Of a stretch of 64,000 nucleotides of DNA, positions 1 through 8,966 are shown piece by piece; the stretch's first letter is position 1, and each line of letters opens with the position of its first letter. The position numbers and the translations under genes are program-made. The notes beneath the pieces are model-generated. The model did not search any database, had not been told where the DNA came from, and saw only the letters and a list, made by a program, of their open reading frames with translations. The stretch comes from Paeniglutamicibacter sulfureus (GTDB taxonomy: Bacteria; Actinomycetota; Actinomycetes; Actinomycetales; Micrococcaceae), in the NCBI RefSeq assembly GCF_039535115.1, contig NZ_BAAAWO010000001.1, positions 2,914,001 through 2,978,000 on the forward strand, written 5' to 3'.

Positions 1-264
1 TTACCACCGGCTTGGCACCGGCTTCGACTCGATGTTTCTGGATGGTGGAACTTTGCTTTCACACCATGTAACTCGGATCACACCCTTCCCGTCAAGGGTT
101 TGGCCGAATCTTTTCCCGCTGCCCGCCCACCCCTGCCCGGAGGCCGGCGTGAAGCAAGTTGCGGCGAGCCCTTGCCTTTCCCGTGCTCCGCGTACATACT
201 TAATTTCACCAAACAATATTTAGATTTCGCATCTTGGAATCTTTGTCGTTTCGAGGAGGACCGC
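1..264. other. No gene recognised
   Basis: Only overlapping low-complexity reading frames occur here, none with a recognisable product or a convincing ribosome binding site. The last 60 bases are AT-richer and probably carry the promoter of the small ORF that follows. Confidence 0.4.
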
Positions 265-456
265 ATGAACACCAGCCAGCCCATCGCTGAAGCATCCAGC
301 GAGAAAAAAGCGCGCGCACTTCTGGAAACCTCGACGGCACTCAGCACCGGAATGTTCCACCCAATCGGCGGATTGGACCCGGACATGAGCCGTGTCCCGC
401 GCAGTCCCAGGCCACGCATCGGACTCTGGTCGTGGTTGCGCGCCGCTCGCAGGTAG
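265..456 (+). CDS. Hypothetical 63-residue protein, possibly a truncated N-terminus
   Basis: ATG at 265 sits behind a strong GAGGAGGA ribosome binding site (253-260), which is the main reason to list it. The first 40 residues (MNTSQPIAEASSEKKARALL onward) look like ordinary coding sequence. The last 20 become Arg/Pro/Trp-rich and look like out-of-frame reading, so this may be the 5' stub of a longer gene lost to rearrangement. No family was recognised. The 200 bases after it hold nothing convincing. Confidence 0.3.
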   Translation: MNTSQPIAEASSEKKARALLETSTALSTGMFHPIGGLDPDMSRVPRSPRPRIGLWSWLRAARR

Positions 457-670
457 CTCCCGGGAGTCCGGCTCGAGGGCCCCGGAGCAACTGCCACGAA
501 TTGCACACCACGTCGAAAGAACGACCACGGCGGTGGAACCCCGGCCCGGCACGGGTGTCCCGCCGCTGCGGCGGTCTCCTCAGTAGGCTGGGGTCGAATG
601 CCTGAACGCGAACACTTCGCCTGCAGGCACAGCCGATCAATGCCAGTCTCACTTCAAAGGATGATTCCGC

Positions 671-1438
671 TTGAACCCTGTCCCCAATCAGACCGTACCC
701 GCGCGGCGAACCATGCTGGTCACCGGGGCCGGTTCCGGAATCGGACGCGCAGTCACCCGACGCATGCTCGAGGCCGGGTGGAATGTGGTTCTTGCCGGGC
801 GGCGCGCGGCGCAGCTGGAGCAGAGCGCAGGCACACACCCCAACGCGCTCGTGGTGCCCACCGACATCACCGACCCATCGGCCGTGGAACGGCTATTCGC
901 CGCCGGGATCGATCGCTTCGGCAGGATCGACGCGCTCTTCAACAACGCCGGGGTTTTTGGCCCCTCCGCAACCATCGGCGAGCTCACGGCGCAGCAATGG
1001 CAGGATGTCTGCGCAGTCAACCTCGGCGGTGCCATCCATTGCGCGGGTGCCGCGTTCAGGCACATGCAGGCGTCCGGCGGCGGTCGCATCATCAACAACG
1101 GTTCGATCAGCGCGCAGGTGCCGCGCCCCGCCTCCGTTGCCTACGCGGTGACCAAGCATGCGATCACGGGCCTGACCAAGTCCATTGAGCTCGACGGCCG
1201 CCCCTACGGAATAGCGTGCTCGCAGGTCGACATCGGCAACGCCGCCTCCGAGATGATGAAGGATGTCGGCGCGACCTCGGGCGCGCTGCAGGCCGACGGA
1301 AGCCGGAAGGTCGAGCCCACCTTCGACATGGACCAAGCCGCGGCAACCATTGAGTTCATTGCCGCCGCACCGGCGGAGGTGTCGATCAACCACGTCACCA
1401 TCACCGCCGCCGGGATGCCGTTCATCGGCCGTGGCTAG
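671..1438 (+). CDS. SDR family NAD(P)-dependent oxidoreductase
   Basis: Cytosolic short-chain dehydrogenase/reductase of 255 residues, normal for a classical SDR. TGAGSGIG, the Rossmann cofactor motif, lies at about residues 18-25, the NNAG motif near 91, and the catalytic pair in YAVTK near 158-162. An Arg after the second beta strand (AGRR) would suit NADP(H), but that is inference. The start is TTG at 671 behind AAAGGA (656-661). It is convergent with the SRPBCC gene. The substrate cannot be read from the sequence. Confidence 0.85.
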   Translation: MNPVPNQTVPARRTMLVTGAGSGIGRAVTRRMLEAGWNVVLAGRRAAQLEQSAGTHPNALVVPTDITDPSAVERLFAAGIDRFGRIDALFNNAGVFGPSATIGELTAQQWQDVCAVNLGGAIHCAGAAFRHMQASGGGRIINNGSISAQVPRPASVAYAVTKHAITGLTKSIELDGRPYGIACSQVDIGNAASEMMKDVGATSGALQADGSRKVEPTFDMDQAAATIEFIAAAPAEVSINHVTITAAGMPFIGRG

Positions 1439-1459
1439 GGCCGGCCAGTCCGCGGCACC

Positions 1460-1906
1460 CTAGAGGTGCGCGGCAAACAAACGGTCGAGCTTGATGAACG
1501 AGGACTCCCATCCGGCACGCGCCGGCTCCAGGACCTCGGACGGCAGCGGACCCTGGGTGATCCTCAGCGCGGTACCCGCCGGGCAATCGGAAAACTCCAC
1601 GCGCAATTCGATGACCAGGTTCAGGGTCATTTCATGCGGTCCATCTTCCCCGACCAGCAGCTCATGGTCCCTGACCTCGGTGAATGTCGCATGCACCGGC
1701 GAAGTTTGGGTGGGGTCCTCAAGCAAGTGCATCACGAACTTCTGTACGCCGCCGACCCGGGGCTCAATGTCCACCGTGTCCACATGTACGCCCCAGCCCT
1801 CCGGGCCGAACCATTCGGCCAGGATTTCCGGTTCTGTAAAAGCTGCCCACACCGCGCCTCGGGGTGCGGAAAATTCGCGATCAATGACGAGTTTGCCCAT
1901 ATCCAT
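1460..1906 (-). CDS. SRPBCC / AHSA1-type lipid-binding fold protein
   Basis: 148 residues from the ATG at 1906. An in-frame start at 1972 would add 22 residues unlike the family. The N-terminus runs [20 protein letters not shown] and then [10 protein letters not shown], the signature of activator-of-Hsp90-ATPase-homologue (START-like) domains that bind small hydrophobic ligands. The C-terminal helix ([16 protein letters not shown]) also fits. Such proteins often sit beside ArsR regulators, but none is next to it here. It converges on the SDR gene. Its ligand and role are unknown. Confidence 0.8.
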   Translation of the reverse strand: MDMGKLVIDREFSAPRGAVWAAFTEPEILAEWFGPEGWGVHVDTVDIEPRVGGVQKFVMHLLEDPTQTSPVHATFTEVRDHELLVGEDGPHEMTLNLVIELRVEFSDCPAGTALRITQGPLPSEVLEPARAGWESSFIKLDRLFAAHL

Positions 1907-2002
1907 GCGCACGAGATTACCCCGGTTCGAGCGATGGACCGAATAATCCGCCGCTTCTGTGGGGGCAAACACGCACCACCGGTTGATGAAAGGATTGGGA
2001 TC

Positions 2003-2338
2003 ATGACCGTGATGAAATCAATCCTGCTCTTCGGCGTGGCCACCCTGCTCGAAATCGGGGGCGCCTGGTTGGTATGGCAGGGAATCCGCGAGCACCGGGG
2101 CTGGCTATGGGTCGGGGCCGGCGCCGTGGCCCTGGGACTCTACGGCATCGTGGCCACGCTCCAACCCGACGCCAACTTCGGCCGCATCCTGGCCGCCTAC
2201 GGCGGCGTCTTCATTGCCGGTTCGCTGTTGTGGGCGGTCTTCCTTGACGGGTTTCGTCCGGACCGCTGGGACATCGCCGGTGCCATCGTTGCCCTGGCCG
2301 GGGTCGGGCTGATCATGTACGGCCCGCGCGGGGCCTAG
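2003..2338 (+). CDS. YnfA family small multidrug-resistance-like membrane protein
   Basis: 111 residues, the usual length for YnfA/UPF0060. Four hydrophobic segments are visible, starting [20 protein letters not shown], with the conserved ending of the type [20 protein letters not shown]. The ATG at 2003 follows AAAGGA at 1989-1994; longer in-frame readings upstream are shadows of the opposite-strand gene. The family resembles small multidrug resistance transporters and is presumed to sit in the cytoplasmic membrane. The transported substrate is not established. It ends at the 3' edge of a plasmid-helicase relic on the other strand. Confidence 0.85.
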   Translation: MTVMKSILLFGVATLLEIGGAWLVWQGIREHRGWLWVGAGAVALGLYGIVATLQPDANFGRILAAYGGVFIAGSLLWAVFLDGFRPDRWDIAGAIVALAGVGLIMYGPRGA

Positions 2339-2760
2339 GAGCACTGCCCGAGCCCGGATGCTGGTCCCACTCCCATCTCCTGGGAGCACCCCACGAGCCG
2401 GCCCTTCTCGGCATCGTTCCTCGCCTCGTGCATGAAGCGCACCTCCTCACCCGGCACACCACGGGCCGCCAGGTCTTCCCTCAACTGGTCGAACACGTTC
2501 CAGTCCGGGGATGGGGTGCCCAGGTCGCAGAACACGATTTGAAGTGCCCCGGGGCCGGGTGGGGTTCCCGGTGGCCGGGTCTTCGTAGATCCGGTCCTAG
2601 TTCTTTTCATACAGCCCAGCGATCAAGTCGACCGCCGCACCGGTCTTGGTGGCCGCTTCCAGCAGCTCGAGAGTCGGGTCCGCCAGGCGCATGCCCAAGG
2701 CTGCCTTGCGGCCACCGCTGGCACTTTTCAGCATTGGGATGTCGCCTCCCTTCCGCTCTA
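2335..2760 (-). pseudogene. Relic of a plasmid-type SNF2 helicase/methylase
   Basis: Two readable pieces belong to one protein. Upstream lies MLKSASGGRKAALGMRLADP (from 2734), which ends YEKN, an in-frame TAG near 2601 and then DRIYEDPATG. After a frameshift comes LQIVFCDLGTP, WNVFDQLREDLAARGVP and VRFMHEARNDAEKGRL. This block is typical of the very large helicase/DNA-methylase proteins carried by actinobacterial plasmids and integrative elements, where FIHEA-ND-EK precedes the last helicase motifs. The rest is missing, so this is a non-functional fragment and a mark of past plasmid or ICE integration. Confidence 0.7.
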
Positions 2761-2820
2761 CGGCCACTCCCCACAGATAAATAACAACCGGTAATAAATA
2801 TTATGTCAACCAGAATAGAG

Positions 2821-2845
2821 ACAAAGTGCATTTCCTGCACTTTGT
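2821..2845. repeat. Perfect palindrome, 10-bp arms, 5-bp spacer
   Basis: Left arm ACAAAGTGCA (2821-2830), spacer TTTCC, right arm TGCACTTTGT (2836-2845). It lies upstream of a tyrosine recombinase relic that reads away from it. The central TGCA..TTCCTGCA core recurs in the larger palindrome at 15240-15282, which also precedes a recombinase relic. It may be a recombination core site; a terminator or operator is possible. Confidence 0.5.
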
Positions 2846-3050
2846 TGAAAAATGGAGAATCTTCCTCGATGGAGCATCATCCCTGATCAACCAAGGATTC
2901 ACCATCAATGATTCGTGGACGGTCGACCCGTCGCGGACGCACTTCACGGCTTCCAGCAAAGGGCGGTTAACCAAGTACTTCATGATTTCTATTGCAATTT
3001 ACGCAGGAATCATGCAAATATCGCAGGCATGAACGCTGGTCGTTGTCATC

Positions 3051-3293
3051 GCTGAGCACGGCAATGTGGTGTCCTTCCCGCACCGCGAGCTCGAACCAGA
3101 TGCCGATGCCTTCCTTGAGGAGATTCTTGACGGGTAGGCACAGGCCCAACGCGCCCGCAGCCTGCGCGAGCACCACATCTCCGTGGGTCGCCGCAACGTC
3201 ATGCACTTCACGGACTTCTCGGGCAAGTTCCCCTGGCAATGGTTGCCGGTCGACGCCGACGACTGGTTCGCCCACCTACGGTCAGGAGGAAGG
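3051..3293 (+). pseudogene. Tyrosine recombinase (integrase) N-terminal relic
   Basis: The reading from 3051 gives AEHGNVVSFPHRELEPDADA, then a TAG near 3135, then RARSLREHHISVGRRNVMHF and TDFSGKFPWQWLPVDADDWF. The FPWxWxPxDxDDWFAxLRS segment is the SAM-like core-binding domain of actinobacterial tyrosine recombinases. The same segment appears as WPWNWNWTAADFDEW in the relic near 15 kb. No catalytic Arg/His/Tyr domain follows; the frame runs into the tail of the GAF-ANTAR gene. It is a dead fragment facing the relic at 14.8-15.2 kb. Confidence 0.55.
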
Positions 3294-3361
3294 GACGGGA
3301 AGAGCGTGCGGTCCGCGCTTCCGTGCCCCACCATCCCTGGTGAGAACCGAATGGAGTTCAC

Positions 3362-4125
3362 TCAGACGCTCGCCGAGGACGGCTCTGGCGAAGGGAAATT
3401 TCCTGTGTTCGCTAGGTGTCCCGCAACATTGACGAGTTTGATGTTGCTACGGGAACTGGCTTGTGCCAAAAGGGTAAAGGCCTCTGCAGCCGTGAGCTTG
3501 TAACGCTCCATGAGGATGCCTTTGGCCTGACCGATGACGTCCCGTGAGGCCAGCGCCTCACGCATCTGTCCAATTTTTGTGTGCCCATGAAAACCACGGT
3601 CGCATGCGCCGCAACTAGCATCCCCGCGCGCACCGATTCCCCGTCAAAGGCGTTGACCTGCCGGCTGTAGAGATTGAAGGTTCCCGCATTGTTGCCATCG
3701 GTGAATAGCTGGAAGCAGAGCATGCTTGACGCACCCAAAGCGCGGGCCTCCAGAGAAAACCTGGGCCAACGACTCTCACTGGCCATGTCAGGAATCATGA
3801 TTGTTTTACGTTCGTAGACGGAGTCGAGGCACGGCCCTTGCCCGACCTGCTCCTGCAGCGCATCCATTCTCTGGGCCAAGTCCCCCGAGAAGGCCCTGGC
3901 CTCGATCTTCTGGCGATTCACCACCAGGCCGATGGATGCTTCCTGGGCCCCGGGGATGAGCCCAACGGCTGTGCACGCCAGGCAATCAAGTACCGCCGTT
4001 TCGTCCATTTCGCTGTGCAACAGGCGGGCAAGCACATCCATCAGCTCTGCCAGGCCACCTTCCAAGGGCATGCATCGGTCCTTTTCGTCTTCACGGATGC
4101 TGGTGTCCGCCCGATTCTCGGCCAT
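3362..4125 (-). pseudogene. GAF-ANTAR RNA-binding antiterminator, frameshifted
   Basis: Reading from ATG 4125 (a TTG at 4140 is also possible) gives a GAF domain: LARLLHSEMDETAVLDCLAC, VGQGPCLDSVYERKTIMIPD, and WPRFSLEARALGASSMLCFQ. In the next frame follows the ANTAR RNA-binding domain: MREALASRDVIGQAKGILME, RYKLTAAEAFTLL. The break falls at a run of five A/T near 3574-3578, so one base change would restore a normal GAF-ANTAR protein of about 250 residues. Members bind nascent RNA to control termination in response to a signal sensed by GAF. It may be a real frameshift or a sequencing slip. Confidence 0.75.
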
Positions 4126-4255
4126 GCCCCATTCTTGCAACCAACTGCCGAACCACCAACACCGGAGTACTCAATATCTTCACGGCAATCCGATTCGACC
4201 GGGCACACGCAATCGGCATCACTGACGAGGGCCCGATTTTTCGGCCCCGGACCCC

Positions 4256-4822
4256 GTGGTCAGGGGTTCCAGATTTGGTCCCGGTGATGCAGCATGTGAG
4301 GACGCAGCAAGTAGCTGCGGCACGATCTCCGGAAGGGGCCGCACCAGGACCAGCCACACCGCACGCACGGGCACCGAGCGCAACAACGTCCAGAAGCCGG
4401 CGCTGGCCGTCGGCGCCGTTTTGCTGCTTGTCGGGATCTTGGGATGCGTTCCCGGATTCACCACCAACTACGACCAATTCTCCTTCGCTGGCCACCACTC
4501 GGAGGCGATGCTGATGCGCGTGTTCCAGGTGTCCATCCTGCACAACATCGTGCACCTGCTCTTCGGGGCAGCAGGCATTGCGACGGTCAGGACCCGGGAC
4601 GCGGCCAAGCACTACCTGCTCTGGGGCGGAGTCATCTATCTCGTCTTGTGGGTCTACGGGCTGCTCATCGACCACGACAGCGACGCCGACTTCGTGCCGA
4701 TGAACGACGCAGAGAACTGGCTGCACCTGGTCCTGGGCCTCGGCATGGTCGCCCTCGCACTGCTCCTCACCGGGACAAGAACAGGACCGCGGGCACGGCC
4801 AACACATGATAGACCCCGCTGA
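4256..4822 (+). CDS. DUF4383 domain membrane protein
   Basis: From about 4391 the protein reads NVQKPALAVGAVLLLVGILG, then HNIVHLLFGAAGIATVRTRD, then LHLVLGLGMVALALLLTGTR. These are four hydrophobic segments with the conserved N-terminal VQK and HNIVH motifs of DUF4383 proteins, common in Arthrobacter and of unknown function. The GTG at 4256 gives an Arg/Ser-rich lead of about 45 residues unlike the family, and no good start lies nearer. The true 5' end was probably altered by a rearrangement. Core assignment is firm; the start is not. Confidence 0.65.
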   Translation: MVRGSRFGPGDAACEDAASSCGTISGRGRTRTSHTARTGTERNNVQKPALAVGAVLLLVGILGCVPGFTTNYDQFSFAGHHSEAMLMRVFQVSILHNIVHLLFGAAGIATVRTRDAAKHYLLWGGVIYLVLWVYGLLIDHDSDADFVPMNDAENWLHLVLGLGMVALALLLTGTRTGPRARPTHDRPR

Positions 4823-5019
4823 CACGATGGAATCCGCGGCATCGGAAAGCGCACGAGTACCCATCCGTACCGGCGTTGCACCTGGTCCGCGATGCCATCA
4901 CCGCCCGAAACCTGAGTGGGATCCGCATCGCCGACGACCGACCATTCGTAGCTACGAGCCCGACCGGCGACTCTGCCGGGGTCCACAAGACCCCGGCAGA
5001 GGCCATGGAATACCGGACA

Positions 5020-5057
<38 letters not shown>

Positions 5058-5076
5058 CAGACTAACCGGTTCGGTG

Positions 5077-5583
5077 CTACTGCTTCTTGAGGGAGATGTG
5101 CGTAGTGAATTTGGCTGGGGCATCGAGGTTTGCGTCATCATCTATGCCTACGCGCAGCCGTCCCACCAGTTCGCCGCCCAACCACCCCGTCCCCATGGCG
5201 ATGACGGCTGCCAGCAGCGCAAGCACGAAGGCCATGGTGCCAGGCACGTTTTCCTCGGCGTTGCCGCGGAGCCACCAGCTGATCGCGAACAATACGATCA
5301 TGACGGTGTTGCCGGCACCATGCAGCAACCCGATGCGCTTGGCGCGTGTTTCCTTTGGGATACCGGTGAAATCGATCAGCCCGAATACTGCGGCAAGCAA
5401 CCCGCTCAGTACTCCGGCGGCGATCATCAGGTAAGAAGCCGTCGTGAACCGGCCGTTGTCGGTCAAAAGTCCGATCACGTCGAACACGACCGCCGTGGCA
5501 AGCAGCCCGAGCGGGAAGACAACCAATTGCTGGTGAATAGCATGCCCTGCGGCTTTTGCCCTGCTCTCCATCTCCGCCTCCAT
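5077..5583 (-). CDS. DUF2231 domain membrane protein
   Basis: 168 residues with four hydrophobic segments: LVVFPLGLLATAVVFDVIGL, SYLMIAAGVLSGLLAAVFGL, TVMIVLFAISWWLR and FVLALLAAVIAMGTGWLGGE. The start HAIHQQLVVFPLGLL with an early His in a helix, and the terminal GGELV, are typical of DUF2231 proteins, whose role is unknown. An ATG at 5571 is better placed behind GGAGG than the ATG at 5583. It converges on the DUF4383 gene, with the hexamer repeat between them. Confidence 0.8.
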   Translation of the reverse strand: MEAEMESRAKAAGHAIHQQLVVFPLGLLATAVVFDVIGLLTDNGRFTTASYLMIAAGVLSGLLAAVFGLIDFTGIPKETRAKRIGLLHGAGNTVMIVLFAISWWLRGNAEENVPGTMAFVLALLAAVIAMGTGWLGGELVGRLRVGIDDDANLDAPAKFTTHISLKKQ

Positions 5584-6213
5584 TGACGAATGGTTGGGGT
5601 GCCCGATATGTATGGCATCCAGTTGCGAGGCTATCCGCCATTTCCCTTAGAAGCCAGAGGCCAGTGTTGGGCTTCAGAACCTTCTGGTCCCGGACGCCGC
5701 CTGGCAGGACCTTGACGCAGCAGGACCCTTCGCGGGGTTGACCCACGGTGACCCGTGGACCGAGCATGGCGTCGATGATTCCATCGGGGGCGCCATCTCC
5801 ATGGGGCAATCGATCTCCCAAGCCAGTTCCAGGGTTCGGTGAACAGTCAGTTGAGAGGTCAATGCCAGGGCCACGCGGCGCTCGGAACCGAATTCGCCCA
5901 ACACCGGTTCAAGGACGCGCTGAGAGCCTGCCTCTTTCCCTCTAAGCCTTGGATCAGCCGACTTGGTCGATGGCGCGGACAACTGCAGCCCTCGCGGCAG
6001 CGTTCAAAACCCTGTCAATGCCTGCGGCGCGCTGTTCTGCCACCTCGATTCTTGCCCGGGCTGCGTGGTGGCCGTTCCCCTGGTCGGCTTCTCTTTGGCC
6101 GGGGTGGCGGTTTCAGCTGCGGATCCACCGCGGCGGAGCTCTTCATTTCCGGCAACAAGTGTGAACATACTGGACTGATAAGCATCCATACCGGCGAAGA
6201 GGGACTTGATGCA
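5584..6213. other. 630 bases without a convincing gene
   Basis: Both strands are open over long stretches because of GC content, but no frame shows a recognisable family or a good ribosome binding site. A 51-codon minus-strand frame ending near 5960 (ARARIEVAEQRAAGIDRVLN) reads like a protein fragment of unknown origin. The last 40 bases carry the ribosome binding site of the dehydrogenase gene. Confidence 0.4.
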
Positions 6214-7389
6214 ATGAGGGCAGTTACCTGGCAGGGAAAGCGTTCGATCAGCGTGGACGAGGTGCCGGATCCGGTCATCCAGGAACCCTCCGACGCCATC
6301 ATCAAAGTCACCTCCACCGCAATCTGCGGCTCCGACCTCCATCTATACGAGATACTGGGCCCCTACATGAAGAAGGGCGATATCCTCGGCCACGAACCCA
6401 TGGGGATCGTCCAGGAGGTCGGCAGCGCCGTCAGGAACCTGAAGGTCGGTGACCGGGTGGTCATTCCCTTCAACATCGCCTGCGGCACGTGCCTGATGTG
6501 CCGCCTGGACCTGCAGTCGCAGTGTGAAACCACCCAAGTCCGCGAAAAAGGCCTCGGCGCTCCCATCTACGGGTACTCCGAGCTTTATGGTTCCGTCCCG
6601 GGCGGCCAGGCCGAATACCTGCGCGTGCCCTTCGCCGATTATGGCCCCATCAAAGTGGGCCAGGACCTGCCCGATATCCGTTATCTTTACCTCTCCGACA
6701 TCGTGCCCACCGCCTGGCAGGCCGTGCAGTACGCGAACGTGCCCGACGGCGGCACCCTGACGGTCTTCGGATTGGGACCGGTGGGGCAGTTCGCCGCGCG
6801 CGCCGGTGTGCATCTGGGGTACCGGGTGATCGGCATCGAGCCCGTGCCCGAACGGCGCGCCATGGCCGAACGGCACGGCGTGGAAACCCTGGACTTTCAC
6901 GGGAACATTGGCGATGAACTGCGCGAAATGACCGGAGGCCGGGGGCCGGAATCCGTCCTGGACGCCGTGGGCATGGAAGCCCATGGCTCCCCGGTCGGTA
7001 CTTTCGCCCAGCATGCGGCCGGCCTGCTGCCGGACCCGCTCGCACAAAAAGCCATCGAAAAGGCCGGGGTTGACCGGCTGAGCGTTCTGCACGCGAGCAT
7101 TGACGTTGTTCGCCGCGGCGGCACTATCTCCATCAGCGGCGTTTACGGCGGCATGGCGGATCCCATGCCGATGCTGACCCTGTTCGATAAGCAGATCCAG
7201 ATGCGCATGGGCCAGTGCAACGTCAAACGGTGGATCGATGATCTTCTGCCCCTGGTAGAGGACCCTGCGGACCCGCTCGGCGTCACCGACCTGATGACCC
7301 ACCAAATCCCCCTCGATGAAGCCCCCGAGGCGTATGAGGTGTTCCAAAAAAAGCAGGACCACTGCATCAAGGTCGTCCTCAAGCCCTGA
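6214..7389 (+). CDS. Zinc-dependent alcohol dehydrogenase, FdhA-like
   Basis: Medium-chain zinc dehydrogenase of 391 residues that oxidises an alcohol or aldehyde adduct with NAD. Catalytic zinc ligands appear in ICGSDLHLYE and LGHEPMGIV. The structural zinc loop is CGTCLMCRLDLQSQC, and the Rossmann glycines are in VFGLGPVGQFAAR. The long loop after the dinucleotide fold and the length match the glutathione-independent formaldehyde dehydrogenase-like branch. ATG 6214 follows GAAGAGGGAC (6197-6206); reading further upstream adds an unrelated Arg/Pro-rich lead. It is apparently monocistronic. The substrate is not readable. Confidence 0.85.
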   Translation: MRAVTWQGKRSISVDEVPDPVIQEPSDAIIKVTSTAICGSDLHLYEILGPYMKKGDILGHEPMGIVQEVGSAVRNLKVGDRVVIPFNIACGTCLMCRLDLQSQCETTQVREKGLGAPIYGYSELYGSVPGGQAEYLRVPFADYGPIKVGQDLPDIRYLYLSDIVPTAWQAVQYANVPDGGTLTVFGLGPVGQFAARAGVHLGYRVIGIEPVPERRAMAERHGVETLDFHGNIGDELREMTGGRGPESVLDAVGMEAHGSPVGTFAQHAAGLLPDPLAQKAIEKAGVDRLSVLHASIDVVRRGGTISISGVYGGMADPMPMLTLFDKQIQMRMGQCNVKRWIDDLLPLVEDPADPLGVTDLMTHQIPLDEAPEAYEVFQKKQDHCIKVVLKP

Positions 7390-7826
7390 CCGACCCCTCA
7401 TCTACCCGGAACTGCAACTGAACCGGTGAGAAGGGAATCCTGTGACACATCCCCCGAGAGGTGAAAAACCAGACGGCACAGCATCTCGAGGGCCTTGGGA
7501 CCTTGGCCTCCGCGGCCCTCGGCCTTCCCGGCCGGCTCTGTTCCTGCCCAGCATGTGGAGCGCCGTGTCGCTCTGTCAGGAACAGGGCCCCTCATGAGGG
7601 TGGGCAGTGGAGCGCTGTACGGTTCCGGCTTGTTTGTGGTCAACGAGGCGACTGCTCCTTCGCTGCGTGTGTCCCCGGGACCCAAGGAAAGCCCCTGGCG
7701 GGCGAACGCAAGAGGCATGGACGCGCACATGGTTCCCGGAATGGCCAACAAAGCCTGCCGCGTCAATCCGACCGTGCCCGCTGATCATTACCCCGCAGTG
7801 GCTGCCCCGCCGGGCCGGCGGGGACG
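7390..7826. other. 437 bases, no recognised gene
   Basis: A GTG at 7442 behind AGAAGGGAA opens a 56-codon frame (VTHPPRGEKPDGTASRGPWD) that ends at 7610. A second frame, 7495-7830, reads GSGLFVVNEATAPSLRVSPG. Neither belongs to a family I know. They may be relics or chance frames. Confidence 0.35.
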
Positions 7827-8966
7827 GTGAGAGGCCAAGGCCGCGGGGCACCTGGAGCGGTGGTCGTGATCACGGGTGCTTCCAGCGGTATCGGGCGGGC
7901 CACCGCACACACCTTCGCCAAAGCCGGTGCCCGCCTCGTCCTCGCGGCCCGCAGCGCGGAAACCCTTCAAGAAGTCGCCGCCGAATGCACCACGCACGGA
8001 GCGCAGGTGATCGCCGTGCCCACCGACATCAGCGACGAGTCCCAGGTCCAGGCCCTCATCCATTCAGCGGTTGAAGCGTTCGGGCGGATCGATGTGTGCA
8101 TCGGCGGTGCCTCCGTCTACAGTTACGGGACCTTCGAAACCACCCCACCTGACGTGTTTCGCCGAATCGTTGAAACAAACCTTTTCGGTCCCGTCCACAC
8201 TGCCCGCGCCGTGCTGCCGCACTTCCGGAACCAGGGCCACGGAACCCTGATTCTCATCGGATCGGTCTATGCCAAAATCACCTCGCCATATATCTCCCCC
8301 TACGTGACCAGCAAATTCGGACTGCTCGGCTTCACGGAGGTGCTGCGCCAAGAGTTACAAAAATCCAAGCACATCCACATCTGCCTGGTCCTGCCCGCAA
8401 CAATCGACACCCCCATCTACCAGCACGCCGCGAACTACACCGGCAAACGCGTGCACCCGCTGCCCCCCGTTGCTTCCCCGCATCGTGTGGCCCGGGCGAT
8501 CATGGGGAACGCGAAACGGCCACGGCCGGTAACCGTAGTCGGCCAGATCCAGCGCACCTTCGTCCCGGTCCACGGCGTTTTCCCGCGGTTCTACGACCGG
8601 TGCATCAACCCGGTGATGGACCTGCTCGCCCTGCGAAAAGGCCCCGTCTCCCCTTCGAGCGGTACGGTCTTCGCCCCTGACCCTTCAAGCAACCACGTCA
8701 CCGGGAATTGGCGGTCCAACCGCATCAGGGGCTTCGGCACTGCCGGCACCATTCTTGGCCTCTGGTTGATTCTCCGGCACAGGCGCCAGCCGGATCACGG
8801 CCCTCGGTTCTTGGTGGTACTTCGTTCATCTGGGACCAGAAGCATCGAAAAACGAGGGCGGCTCAAGCGATGCGACACGCCGGAGGGCCAACCACTTTCT
8901 TGGTGGTTGGCCCTCCGAAGGTTCAACGTCAAGCTCAGGAGAGTAAATCGAGCTCCCAGTCCTTGA
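7827..8966 (+). CDS. SDR family oxidoreductase with run-on C-terminus
   Basis: Short-chain dehydrogenase with TGASSGIG near residue 17, the active-site Ser in LIGSV, and SPYVTSKFG as the Tyr-Lys pair. After the 250-residue catalytic core comes the extra segment seen in one actinobacterial SDR group (RPRPVTVVGQIQRTFVPVHG, FYDRCINPVMDLLALRKGPV), ending in a hydrophobic stretch GTAGTILGLWLILRHRRQ where relatives usually stop. Here the frame continues about 55 Arg-rich residues and translates straight through the terminator hairpin of the convergent gene, overlapping its 3' end by 32 bases. The natural stop has probably been lost. The start is GTG 7827. Confidence 0.75.
   Translation: MRGQGRGAPGAVVVITGASSGIGRATAHTFAKAGARLVLAARSAETLQEVAAECTTHGAQVIAVPTDISDESQVQALIHSAVEAFGRIDVCIGGASVYSYGTFETTPPDVFRRIVETNLFGPVHTARAVLPHFRNQGHGTLILIGSVYAKITSPYISPYVTSKFGLLGFTEVLRQELQKSKHIHICLVLPATIDTPIYQHAANYTGKRVHPLPPVASPHRVARAIMGNAKRPRPVTVVGQIQRTFVPVHGVFPRFYDRCINPVMDLLALRKGPVSPSSGTVFAPDPSSNHVTGNWRSNRIRGFGTAGTILGLWLILRHRRQPDHGPRFLVVLRSSGTRSIEKRGRLKRCDTPEGQPLSWWLALRRFNVKLRRVNRAPSP
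8881..8917 (-). terminator. Terminator hairpin of the Old Yellow Enzyme gene
   Basis: Perfect 15-bp arms CGGAGGGCCAACCAC and GTGGTTGGCCCTCCG around TTTCTTG, 18 bases beyond the stop of the minus-strand reductase gene. It also lies inside the run-on SDR frame. Confidence 0.8.

Noticed and set aside
5839..6213. In-frame N-terminal extension of the zinc dehydrogenase
   Set aside because: It is Arg/Pro-rich, unlike the family, and a good ribosome binding site precedes ATG 6214.
7495..7830. Possible catalase-like fragment (GSGLFVVNEATAPSLRVSPG)
   Set aside because: Similarity is only a vague GSG..F pattern; no catalase active-site motif is present.
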